The translations under genes were made by a program, and so were the position numbers. Positions 54,704 to 63,452 of a stretch of 64,000 nucleotides of DNA are shown here, in pieces. Source of the stretch: Dyadobacter chenwenxiniae (GTDB taxonomy: Bacteria; Bacteroidota; Bacteroidia; Cytophagales; Spirosomataceae); assembly GCF_022869785.1 (NCBI RefSeq), contig NZ_CP094997.1:1860001-1924000 (forward strand). Reading direction: 5' to 3'. Under the pieces are notes generated by a model. That model was given only the letters and a program-made list of their open reading frames with translations. It was not told where the DNA came from and searched no databases. Each line of letters begins with the position of its first letter. Position 1 is the first letter of the stretch.

Positions 54704-54743
54704 ATATCCTTTGCTCCGGGTTAAAACCCGGAGCAAAGGATAT
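54704..54743. repeat. 40-base palindrome with 17-bp perfect stem
   Basis: ATATCCTTTGCTCCGGG is paired with its complement around a TTAAAA loop. It lies between two genes of the glycan locus and lacks a T-run. Its core (TTGCTCCGGG-TTAAA) is close to the palindrome at 9326-9353 (TTGCCCCGGG-CTTAA), so the two may be one family. Confidence 0.65.
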
Positions 54744-54755
54744 CATTTAATACAA

Positions 54756-55445
54756 TCACAAGGCAATTCGCACGGCTTTAGCGTAATTGAATTTGGATTC
54801 CGGGGCATCGATGATCGCGCCGATGCGGAAGAAATACGAGCTGCCTGTTTTCAAATTGTTGCTATTTGACGGAATGTCAATTTCGAGCTTATAAATCTTA
54901 TTGGGATCCATCGCCCCATTGATCTCCGTTTCAGACAGAACCGTCCGCATCGGCTCCCCAACCGAAGGCTCAGGATGTGCATAAAGGCCTATTTTCCGTA
55001 CATTATTGATCACAGTCTGCTGGATTTTGAACGTCGCGACTACTTTTGAGCCGGATTTCTCGATCTTGGCATCTTTTACCCGAATGTAAGGCTGCACTTT
55101 AAAATCCAGCTTGGTTTCACCCGCTACTGTCACGTCCTGCGGTTCTGCGGGAACGAAATTTCCCCGCACTGGCGTAATCGTGTATTGATTAGCAAAAATG
55201 AGATTGTTGCGGTAAGTGCCATCGTTTTTCACAATCATGACCTGCTTCGTCTGAGAAGCGTAGCCATGCTCGATAAACTCAATCGTGCTTCCCCGGATAA
55301 TGTCCTGTTCCACAGGTTCATTGGTTTCTATGTCCAGGAAAGTTCCGTAAAGCTGCGCGTCCGGCGCAGGATAATTATCTATTTTACAAGCTGCTGCCGA
55401 GAACATTAACCCCAGCGCCCAAGTGTATATTTTTATCGTTTTCAT
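54756..55445 (-). CDS. DUF3823 lipoprotein, partner of SusD
   Basis: 229 residues from MKTIKIYTWALGLMFSAAAC (lipid Cys20); the ATG at 55502 adds 19 residues before the signal and is rejected. The DUF3823 segment is recognised from QDIIRGSTIEFIEHGY, NLIFANQYTITPVRGNF and GLYAHPEPSVGEPMR. It is predicted to sit on the cell surface and help bind the glycan with SusD. Its start follows the SusD stop by about 100 bases. Confidence 0.87.
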   Translation of the reverse strand: MKTIKIYTWALGLMFSAAACKIDNYPAPDAQLYGTFLDIETNEPVEQDIIRGSTIEFIEHGYASQTKQVMIVKNDGTYRNNLIFANQYTITPVRGNFVPAEPQDVTVAGETKLDFKVQPYIRVKDAKIEKSGSKVVATFKIQQTVINNVRKIGLYAHPEPSVGEPMRTVLSETEINGAMDPNKIYKLEIDIPSNSNNLKTGSSYFFRIGAIIDAPESKFNYAKAVRIAL

Positions 55446-55542
55446 AGTCATTTGTTGAATTGAGAAAAGAAGTTGTTGGCAATCGGCAGTCAGCAATCGC
55501 AACCGACAGCCGATTGCCGATTGCCGAAAGCCGAAAGCCGTC

Positions 55543-57438
55543 CTAATATTGCGGATTTTGAACCAATCCGTTCGAGCCGACGCCGGGAATATAACGGTAA
55601 TACTGCTTGTAGTCGAACGTTGCCGGATTCAGGCGCGCAATGTTCTGACGGATGAAAATGTATTTAGCAGGCGTCACACGCAGATCGAGCACCGGAATTA
55701 GAGCATGGCGCACGCGGTTGTTAAAGAGCGTGTGGTATTCACGCCTTCTTACTAGGTCCCAGAAGCGCTTGTTTTCAAAAGCGAGCTCCACCCTTCTTTC
55801 CCTGATTACATTATCGATCGTCAAAGGAATGTCTTTGGTATGCCCCGCGCGGCGGCGAATGCCATTCAGCGCCTGCGCTCCTTTTGCCACTGTTCCTGTG
55901 CCGCTTTCAACGATTGCCTCTGCGTAGTTGAGCAGGATTTCGGCATAACGGAAGTCAGCCCAGTCGGAAACGGTCTGGTTCCAGCCCGGCGCGACGTTCA
56001 CGCCCTCGCTCAGGAATTTCTTGAAACTTACACCCGTCCTGGTGTTGTTTCCGCCCCAGGTGTCGAAACCGGAATATTGCGTGCGATCCGCAGCCCCGTA
56101 AGGATAAATCGTTGTGTTACCCACTTTAACCGGTTCACCACCAAACAGTTGTGCATTGCCATCCGGCTTTACAAACCCAGCCTGAATGATGATTTTCTGT
56201 CCCTTCCAGGCCGTTCCGGGCAAGATCGCCGTCGCCCACAGGCGTGCATCTTTATCCTTATAGATCCCCGCCGGATCGTCGAAGCGTTTATAATTTTTTG
56301 CCGGGTCGAAACCATTATAATCGTTCACATCATTACCCGCAACCGTTGTCGTCACAGGCGCATTTTGACCTGGATTTGCATAGGTTTCATAAGCGTCGAT
56401 CAAGTCCAGTGTCGGGTTCATACGGCCCGGGTGCGGCCATCCGTTGGCCGTTTGGTTAGGCTGATACCAAATCCCGTAATTATGTCCGGTGCCTGCGCCA
56501 GGCCGTGCAAAACCTTTGATAAAAATGGCTTCCGTCGGGGCAATGTTGGGATCTTCAAACAACTTGCGGTAATTTTCAGCCGCTTCCTCCGGGCTAGCCG
56601 GCGTGGGTTTGTAAAGCGCGAATTTTCCGGAATTTATAATGGCTTCAGAAGATTCAATGGCTGCTTTGTAATAGTCCGCAGCAGCAGATTTTTCTATTCC
56701 AACCAGCTTCTGGTCCACCGCAGTGCCGGAAATAGGCGCTCTTGAACCATACTTCGCCAAAGATGCAGCATGGAGGGCAGCCCTCGATTTGAGCGCATAT
56801 GCCACCCATTTGGTAGCGCGTCTTTCCCCGCCGGGCCATGCATCCGCCAGGTTGGCAATCGCGATATCACATTCCTTCAAAACAAAATCCCAGGTTTCTT
56901 TCTCCGTGCTGCGCGGCACTTTCAGCGCTTCCACATCGCCTTCATATTTCTGAACAGCCGTGATCAGAGGAACGCCCCCATATCTTTTCACCAATGCAAA
57001 ATAGGCATAAGCCCGAATGAAGGCACTTTCACCTACCAGCGCTTTCGTTTCGTCCTCACTCACATCCAGTGTTGGAATAATGTCAATGAGGATATTGGTA
57101 TCCCGGATCAGCTTGTAACCCTGGTCCCACCATTGAAAATCGTCATTCCCGATAAAATCACCGAATTCCGTGTGCACCGCTTCGTCGGTGATCATGGCCG
57201 GGGCAAACCCGCCATTGTTCGGGTCACCCGTGTTCCAGTTGAAACCTTGTCTGAAAAACGTAAAATCCTCAATAGGCAACTGGTAATACAGGTTTGCCAT
57301 GTACAACTTAACCCCCTCCGGATTAGAAAAAAGATTCTCTCCCTGTAACTTGTCCAATGGCTGCTTATCAAGCACATTGTCGCAGCTAACGGCGGTTAAC
57401 AGCACAAAGAGCATTAATATATGTCTGGTCAATTTCAT
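55543..57438 (-). CDS. susD: SusD/RagB-family glycan-binding lipoprotein
   Basis: 631 residues. The lipobox VSCDN places the lipid Cys at 19. Tetratricopeptide-like helices at about 85-260 (AFIRAYAYFALVKRYGGVPLI) and the C-terminal RagB/SusD domain (RYAEILLNYAEAI, VIRERRVELAFENKRFWDLVRR) are typical. It caps the SusC barrel and binds the glycan. It begins 12 bases after the susC stop. Confidence 0.94.
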   Translation of the reverse strand: MKLTRHILMLFVLLTAVSCDNVLDKQPLDKLQGENLFSNPEGVKLYMANLYYQLPIEDFTFFRQGFNWNTGDPNNGGFAPAMITDEAVHTEFGDFIGNDDFQWWDQGYKLIRDTNILIDIIPTLDVSEDETKALVGESAFIRAYAYFALVKRYGGVPLITAVQKYEGDVEALKVPRSTEKETWDFVLKECDIAIANLADAWPGGERRATKWVAYALKSRAALHAASLAKYGSRAPISGTAVDQKLVGIEKSAAADYYKAAIESSEAIINSGKFALYKPTPASPEEAAENYRKLFEDPNIAPTEAIFIKGFARPGAGTGHNYGIWYQPNQTANGWPHPGRMNPTLDLIDAYETYANPGQNAPVTTTVAGNDVNDYNGFDPAKNYKRFDDPAGIYKDKDARLWATAILPGTAWKGQKIIIQAGFVKPDGNAQLFGGEPVKVGNTTIYPYGAADRTQYSGFDTWGGNNTRTGVSFKKFLSEGVNVAPGWNQTVSDWADFRYAEILLNYAEAIVESGTGTVAKGAQALNGIRRRAGHTKDIPLTIDNVIRERRVELAFENKRFWDLVRRREYHTLFNNRVRHALIPVLDLRVTPAKYIFIRQNIARLNPATFDYKQYYRYIPGVGSNGLVQNPQY

Positions 57439-57449
57439 TTTCTGAACTG

Positions 57450-60400
57450 TTAGAATGTAACATTAATACCAAAGTTGTAGCTTCTAGTTACCGGATAGGT
57501 AAGCCCTGCGCCAAACAAACCTTCGATTTTTTCGGGGTCAAAAGGCTTTACGAACGGATCGGCCCAGGTAAAAATGTTGTGCGCATTTCCGTAGATGCGA
57601 ACATCGTCGATCCCGATCTTTTTCAGCCAGGCGAGGTTAAAGGTGTAGCCAAGCTGCGCGCTTTTAAACCGCAGATAAGAGGCGTCTTTCCGCCAGGCCG
57701 AGCTTTCCGCATACATCGCACCTACATTGTAATTGAAGCGGGAAGCAGGCCATTTGCCGGGAACCCATTCATTATCACCATCCAGATGCCATCTGTCGTA
57801 GAAATATGCCGGTGTGTTGCCGCGGAAGGCAAAAACTTCCGCATACACTTCCCGAAAACGTACGCTGTATTTGCCCGATCCCTGGAACAGCGCTGTGAAA
57901 TCGAAACCTTTCCACGAAGCATTTAATGTCACGCCATAATACATTTTGGGATCACCGCCGAAGAACAAAGGCAATGCATCATTACCATCAATCATGCCGT
58001 TTCCATCCACATCTTTGTATTTAAAATCGCCGGGAAGCTCACGTGTGTTTCCCAAATCCCCGTTCTGAATAGGCGCGTAAATCACCTCATCCTTATTCTG
58101 GAACTGTCCTTCTAACTGGTATGCCCATACGACGTCGTTCCAGCGGTTGGTTGTCCCGGTTTTCCATTTGTCCATGCTATTCAGAAAATCCCCTCTTTCC
58201 ACGTAGCGGTTCATGGTGCGCGCGAAGTTAAAGTTGCCCGAAATGCCATATTTGAAATCACGAACCTGACCATTGTAAGCTGCCGAGAATTCAATGCCTT
58301 GCACACGGTCGCTATTCAGGTTTTCATCCGGCAATGTTCCGCCGAAAGTATTGGGTAGTGATACATTCCGCCTGGCCAGCAAGCCTTTGCGGTCACGCTG
58401 ATAGACGTCAAAAGTCAGGTCTACCCGGTTGTCCCAAAGCCCGATGTCGATGCCGACATCCTTGATTTTGGATTTAAACCACGTCAGTTTTTCGTTTACA
58501 ATGGCGGGAGAAGCTGCTCCGGTCGTGTAATTGCCATTGGTAAACTCATATCCGCCGCCGCCAGTAAGCGAGAAGCCAGGCACATACTGGAATGGCGCGC
58601 CTGCATCCGCGCCTACCAAGCCGTAAGAACCTCTTAGTTTCAGATTGGAGATCAACGGAATGTTGTCCATAAACCGCTCTTCGGAAATCCGCCAGCCAGC
58701 AGAAACCACCGGGAACAAGCCCCAGCGACGATCCGGGTGGTAACGGTAGGAGCCGTCGTAACGGGCGGCCACTTCGAGCAGATATTTTTCCTTGAAATCG
58801 TAATTCAGCCTTCCCACAAAGGATTGACTCGCATATTCGCTCTCAGAACCGCTGGTAGTCTGGTTATTAAGCCCGGCCTGATCAATCTGGTCATTGGTGT
58901 AAAACGCATATTCCCTGCCTAGGCCGGCCCAGCGGTTTTTGGATTCCTGCTGTTCGTAAACCAATGTCGCACCGACATTGTGATTTTTGGCGATCACCGT
59001 ATTATACAGCAACTGGCCCTGGAAGGTGACGCGGTTATTGTCGGAAAAGTTATTGCCGATGCGAGACGGATTACGTTGCAAATGCGCTGTGTATTTGTCC
59101 GTTGCTGCCTCGTAAGTGTAAAGGTTATAGCTTTTTGAGACAGATTTATTGCGATAGTTATTGCTGTCGTACGCCACCAGGCCTTTTACTTTCAACCCCG
59201 GAACGAAAGGAACCGAGTAAGTCAGGGCAAAAGTGGATTGGAAAAACTTGTTTGCTTCTTCATTATACCCTGTCAGGTCGCCGTCCGCCAGCGCAACAGG
59301 ATTATAGCCTCCGCTGAGCAGGGAAGGATATTTTGGGTTATCATTGGCATAAGGACGCTCCGTTGCCAATGCGATCCTGGTGCCTTTGTAGATATTGAAA
59401 AAATTGTCTCCCGGCTGGTCTCTCTTGTCAAAAAGCCCGGAAAGAATCAGGTCCGCTTTCAGGTTTTTGGTTAACTCAATGCCAACATTAGCCCTGAATG
59501 TGTACTTTTTGTAACCCATATCCTTGCTTTTCAGCAAGCCGTTTTCATTTTGAAAGCCAAAACTGGTAAAATACGTCACGGCTCCCTCCCCACCCGATGC
59601 GGATAGAAAATGCTGCTGCTGGGAAGCCGATTTGTTCAAAACCGTTTTATACCAATCCGTTCCCTCATAACCAGGCGCTCCTGTTCTGAATTTTTCGATT
59701 TCCTCGGCTGTATAAACAGGATTTTCGCCCAGATTTTTGGCCGCATCATTGCGCATTTCGGCCCATTGCAGGGCGGATGTCATCTGCGGGACGTCCGTAG
59801 GGCTTTGCCGTCCGTAAACCGCATTGTAACTGAACTTAGGCTTTCCTTTGCTGCCTTTTTTGGTCGTCACGATCACCACGCCATTCCCAGCTCTGATCCC
59901 GAAAATCGCAGCCGAAGCATCCTTCAACACGGAAATGCTTTCAATATCGTCCGGATTGATCTTCTGGAATTCATAACCGCCGTCACGTGCCACACCGTCG
60001 ACCACATAAAGCGGCTCACCGAATCCGCGGATGTTAATGCTCGTACTGAACGAACCCGGCTCTCCCGAGTTCTGGCGGATCTGCACGCCAGCCACTTTTC
60101 CCTGAAGGCTTTGTGCCAGGCTCGTGTGCGTGGTGGTTTTAATGTCTTCCGAAATAATGTTGGATATCGCGCCGGTGAGCGTTTGTTTCCGCTGCGTTCC
60201 GTATCCTACCACCACCACCTCCTGCAAATCGTCGGTGCTGGGTTCGAGTTTGATGGCAAAGTCGGTTTGGTTGCCGACTGTAATTTCCTGGCGTTTATAA
60301 CCCAGAAAACTGATAATAAGGATCGAGCCGGATCGCGGTACACGCATTGAAAACTTGCCGTTTGCATCCGTTGTAGTTCCTTTTGCTGAGCCTTGTAACA

Positions 60401-60590
60401 CGATGCTTGCACCCGGGATGGCATCGTTCTTCTCATCCTTGATCTCTCCCGAGATTGTCGTTTCGTTAGCCGACTGCGCGATGGCCGAACGCGCCGTCAG
60501 CAGCATGACGGCTAGCGCGAGGGAAAAATGCAGCAGGTATTTCTGGAAGTTTCGTAATCCTTCCGGTTTTAATAAAAGTCGATTTTCCAT
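57450..60590 (-). CDS. susC: SusC/RagA-family TonB-dependent transporter
   Basis: 1046 residues. Signal peptide ends ARSAIAQ, about residue 39. The CarboxypepD-like domain is at about 44-125 (TISGEIKDEKNDAIPGASIV). The plug contains EVVVVGYGTQRKQTLTGAIS, the SusC signature. The barrel runs to the end, with a C-terminal Phe (NFGINVTF). It imports the glycan bound by SusD. The nearest regulator is the divergent AraC gene; the 271-base gap shows no exact -7 element that I could assign. Confidence 0.95.
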   Translation of the reverse strand: MENRLLLKPEGLRNFQKYLLHFSLALAVMLLTARSAIAQSANETTISGEIKDEKNDAIPGASIVLQGSAKGTTTDANGKFSMRVPRSGSILIISFLGYKRQEITVGNQTDFAIKLEPSTDDLQEVVVVGYGTQRKQTLTGAISNIISEDIKTTTHTSLAQSLQGKVAGVQIRQNSGEPGSFSTSINIRGFGEPLYVVDGVARDGGYEFQKINPDDIESISVLKDASAAIFGIRAGNGVVIVTTKKGSKGKPKFSYNAVYGRQSPTDVPQMTSALQWAEMRNDAAKNLGENPVYTAEEIEKFRTGAPGYEGTDWYKTVLNKSASQQQHFLSASGGEGAVTYFTSFGFQNENGLLKSKDMGYKKYTFRANVGIELTKNLKADLILSGLFDKRDQPGDNFFNIYKGTRIALATERPYANDNPKYPSLLSGGYNPVALADGDLTGYNEEANKFFQSTFALTYSVPFVPGLKVKGLVAYDSNNYRNKSVSKSYNLYTYEAATDKYTAHLQRNPSRIGNNFSDNNRVTFQGQLLYNTVIAKNHNVGATLVYEQQESKNRWAGLGREYAFYTNDQIDQAGLNNQTTSGSESEYASQSFVGRLNYDFKEKYLLEVAARYDGSYRYHPDRRWGLFPVVSAGWRISEERFMDNIPLISNLKLRGSYGLVGADAGAPFQYVPGFSLTGGGGYEFTNGNYTTGAASPAIVNEKLTWFKSKIKDVGIDIGLWDNRVDLTFDVYQRDRKGLLARRNVSLPNTFGGTLPDENLNSDRVQGIEFSAAYNGQVRDFKYGISGNFNFARTMNRYVERGDFLNSMDKWKTGTTNRWNDVVWAYQLEGQFQNKDEVIYAPIQNGDLGNTRELPGDFKYKDVDGNGMIDGNDALPLFFGGDPKMYYGVTLNASWKGFDFTALFQGSGKYSVRFREVYAEVFAFRGNTPAYFYDRWHLDGDNEWVPGKWPASRFNYNVGAMYAESSAWRKDASYLRFKSAQLGYTFNLAWLKKIGIDDVRIYGNAHNIFTWADPFVKPFDPEKIEGLFGAGLTYPVTRSYNFGINVTF

Positions 60591-60861
60591 AGAGTTCTTT
60601 TAAATGTCGGTGACAGCAATGTGAAGCTTCAGTGATATCCTGGTTGGCCAAACCATGCATCAAAGTAATGTGGGGCTCATTAAGAAAAGATTAATAAAAC
60701 ATTAACCAAACCTTACCAGAGGGTATTTTTATCTAATTTTTAAATAAAATAATCCAATAAAGGGAAATCTGCACTGAGGCGCGCATTCAGAAACAGGACA
60801 TGATATACTGAATATTCACAGCTGGAATCACTATTTTGCATAACCATTTCGAGCGACAGCC

Positions 60862-61683
60862 ATGCAATTATATCCGTCACCAGCGCTGGTTCCGTACATT
60901 CTGCATTATCTCATTCTTGAAGATCATGCGGCTCAGCCGTCCCGCCACCGCTTCTTTCCGGATGGGCACCCCGGTATGGCGTTTCATTTCGGAGATGCGT
61001 TTTTGCAACAAGACCTGCATTGCAAAACCCCAATCCGGCATCCCGAAAGCTTCATTTACGGGCAAGTTAACCATCATTTCGACCTGATTTCAGGTGCCAG
61101 AATAGGGATGCTCATTGTCGTGTTCAAGTCGTTCGGACTGTCCGCATTGATGAACATGCCAGCAAAATTGCTTGCGAATCAAACACTCGCATTATCCGAG
61201 GTTTTCCCCCGGTCGGCCGATCAGCTGACCGATCAGGTTTTAGCCGCCCCCACGCACCAGGCGCGCATTCATTGTATCGAAGCATTTCTATTAAACCAAT
61301 TGGCAAATCACCGACAGGACAACAAACTGATCACAGCCTGCACGCAGATGATCCACAATGCCGTGTCGCCGATTCCCGTGCGGCTGCTTGCTGAAAACCT
61401 GGCCGTCACTGAGCGGAGTTTGGAACGTGCGTTCGATCTGCATATCGGGATTTCCCCAAAATTATACAGCCGTATCGCGCGTTTACAGCGCTATCTCAAA
61501 CTCAGGAAAGCCAGTCCGGATATGACGTTAACGGCCTTGTGCTATGAAGCCGGTTATTATGATCAGGCGCACTTCATAAAGGATTTTAGCGATCTTACGG
61601 GCATTACACCTACTCAATACGACCAAGGCACGAATCGGCTGGCGATTAATCTTATGCAGATCAATGTTCCCGGTTCGATTTGA
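60862..61683 (+). CDS. AraC-family transcriptional regulator
   Basis: 273 residues. The N-terminal ligand domain (about 1-165) begins PSPALVPYILHYLILEDH, in the style of the DUF6597-type cupin-like domain. The C-terminal HTH_18 is at about 170-265 (VRLLAENLAVTERSLERAFD, ALCYEAGYYDQAHFIKDFSDLTG). Divergent placement next to susC suggests control of the glycan locus, but the nitrilase gene 61 bases downstream is another possible target. Confidence 0.87.
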   Translation: MQLYPSPALVPYILHYLILEDHAAQPSRHRFFPDGHPGMAFHFGDAFLQQDLHCKTPIRHPESFIYGQVNHHFDLISGARIGMLIVVFKSFGLSALMNMPAKLLANQTLALSEVFPRSADQLTDQVLAAPTHQARIHCIEAFLLNQLANHRQDNKLITACTQMIHNAVSPIPVRLLAENLAVTERSLERAFDLHIGISPKLYSRIARLQRYLKLRKASPDMTLTALCYEAGYYDQAHFIKDFSDLTGITPTQYDQGTNRLAINLMQINVPGSI

Positions 61684-61744
61684 TTTGTCGGAATTTTACA
61701 ATGCCGGCTTTTCCGCTACGCATAGCTTTGCAATAAAAAAACCC

Positions 61745-62689
61745 ATGGAAAATCTCAAAGTAGCCACTGCGCAGTTTGAAAACAGCAGCGGTGACAAGGC
61801 CTATAACCTCGAAACAATCGACAAGCTTGCGGGCAAAGCGGCAGCTGACGGCGCACAGGTCATTGCATTTCATGAATGTTCGGTTACGGGATATACATTT
61901 GCCAGGAAGCTGGATCGCGATCAGCTTACCGAACTTGCGGAATTCATTCCCGACGGGCCAAGCATTCAAAGACTTATTGAAATCGCGGCCAAACACAACA
62001 TTGCCGTCCTGGCTGGCCTTTTCGAGAAAGATGAGGCCGGAAATCTTTTCAAAGCTTATGTTTGTGTTGACAAAAACGGCTTGATCGCCAAATTCAGAAA
62101 GCTGCATCCATTCATTAACGGCAACCTGACACCCGGCGATGAATATGTCGTATTTGATCTTTATGGCTGGAAATGCGGGATTTTGATTTGTTATGATAAC
62201 AACATTGTCGAGAATGTACGGGCAACCACCTTGCTCGGTGCAGACATTATTTTCATGCCGCATGTGACCATGATGACGCCTTCCACACGGCCGGGCGCAG
62301 GCTTTGCAGATCCTGTTTTGTGGGAAAAAAGACACGAAGACCCAACATCGTTACGACTGGAATTTGACGGACTGAAAGGCCGTGCGTGGCTGATGAAATG
62401 GCTGCCGGCGCGTGCATATGACAATGCGATTTATGCCATTTTTTCAAATCCCATCGGCATGGATGACGACCAGCTGAAAAACGGCTGCTCTATGATCCTG
62501 GACCCATTTGGCGACATTATCGCAGAATGTCGAAAACTCGATAATGACATTGCCGTTGCCACGTTAACCCCGGAAAAACTCACTCAGGCAGGCGGCCACC
62601 GCTACAAAATGGCACGCCGGCCAGAACTTTACGCCGGCATCATTGGTGCGGAACATGCTTCCAGCCAGAAAGTGGTGTGGCTAACCTGA
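61745..62689 (+). CDS. Nitrilase-family carbon-nitrogen hydrolase
   Basis: 314 residues from MENLKVATAQFENSSGD; the ATG at 61664 overlaps the AraC gene and is rejected. The catalytic triad Glu44 (AFHECSVTG), Lys119 (KFRKLHPF) and Cys149 (GILICYDN) is complete. Its sequence resembles amidase or N-carbamoyl-type hydrolases rather than aromatic nitrilases; the substrate is unknown. Cytoplasmic. Confidence 0.9.
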   Translation: MENLKVATAQFENSSGDKAYNLETIDKLAGKAAADGAQVIAFHECSVTGYTFARKLDRDQLTELAEFIPDGPSIQRLIEIAAKHNIAVLAGLFEKDEAGNLFKAYVCVDKNGLIAKFRKLHPFINGNLTPGDEYVVFDLYGWKCGILICYDNNIVENVRATTLLGADIIFMPHVTMMTPSTRPGAGFADPVLWEKRHEDPTSLRLEFDGLKGRAWLMKWLPARAYDNAIYAIFSNPIGMDDDQLKNGCSMILDPFGDIIAECRKLDNDIAVATLTPEKLTQAGGHRYKMARRPELYAGIIGAEHASSQKVVWLT

Positions 62690-62705
62690 GTATCACGCGA
62701 AAATG

Positions 62706-62743
62706 CAGCAGCCGGATTTAGTTAACAATAAATCCGGCTGCTG
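62706..62743 (-). terminator. Hairpin overlapping the end of the START gene
   Basis: A perfect 15-bp stem, CAGCAGCCGGATTTA with TAAATCCGGCTGCTG, around GTTAACAA. On the minus strand the START-gene stop codon (62718-62720) lies inside it. A short T-run follows (CATTTTCG). It also faces the convergent nitrilase gene. Confidence 0.75.
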
Positions 62744-63362
62744 TATTCCGGTATTTACCTGCTTCCAATTCAAGCTTCATCTTACGAAAACTGTGCAATG
62801 GTCCCTGCGCTGAAAATGTGTTGACAACCCAGGCAGGAATGTCGCCGCCGGGATCGACCTGCAACGTGTATACGATGCTGATTTTTTCCGCGGAAAGCGG
62901 TTTAATAGTCCAGTAACCTTCCGAGTGGCTGATTCGGACGATGCCTTCTTTTTGTGCGACGAAACCCGGAACGGCTGGCGCATCCACCGTTACTACTTTG
63001 GTGACTTTATCCTGACTGACACGGATATGTGCTACAAAGTCACGATTTGAAAGCGGCCACGGCATGCTTACTTCGGAATAGTAATATAATTCGGAGGGAG
63101 AAACTTTTTTAAGTAAATCGCAGGACTTGGTATGAAAAACCCACTCCTCGGCTGCTTTCACGTCCAGCAGCATGGCTACCAACGCTCCGGCACTTGCCTT
63201 TACTTCGCACTCAACGCGTAAGGCATTGATCCTGGAACCCGGAGCGCTTTTCGAAAGCACCTTAATGCCCTGCGATTCAGTCACAAGCTTCCAGTCGCGC
63301 TGTGCAAAAGCATTTGAAATAACCAACGAAAACAAGAGATAAAGACTAAAATACCGGCGCAT
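62718..63362 (-). CDS. Secreted START-domain lipid-binding-like protein
   Basis: 214 residues from MRRYFSLYLLFSLVISNAFA, a signal peptide; the ATG at 63383 adds seven residues. The mature part is a START/polyketide-cyclase-like domain (INALRVECEVKASAGALVAMLLDV, EWVFHTKSCDLLK, YYYSEVSMPWPLSNRDFVAHIR, GYWTIKPLSAEKISIVYTL). Such proteins bind a lipid or sterol in a helix-grip cavity. The ligand is unknown; the last codons lie in a terminator hairpin. Confidence 0.85.
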   Translation of the reverse strand: MRRYFSLYLLFSLVISNAFAQRDWKLVTESQGIKVLSKSAPGSRINALRVECEVKASAGALVAMLLDVKAAEEWVFHTKSCDLLKKVSPSELYYYSEVSMPWPLSNRDFVAHIRVSQDKVTKVVTVDAPAVPGFVAQKEGIVRISHSEGYWTIKPLSAEKISIVYTLQVDPGGDIPAWVVNTFSAQGPLHSFRKMKLELEAGKYRNTAAGFIVN

Positions 63363-63452
63363 GCGAGCAACAAAAACATTCATTTCTTCTTTTGGAACGC
63401 GGCAAGGCCGTTTTTAATTCGGTATTCCCAAAAGACATTTCCGGGAATTGTT

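Noticed and set aside
55840..56745. 301-codon plus-strand ORF
   Set aside because: Antisense to the susD gene, with no domain and no promoter.
59610..60350. 246-codon plus-strand ORF
   Set aside because: Antisense to susC in the plug region, an ordinary shadow of a long coding frame.
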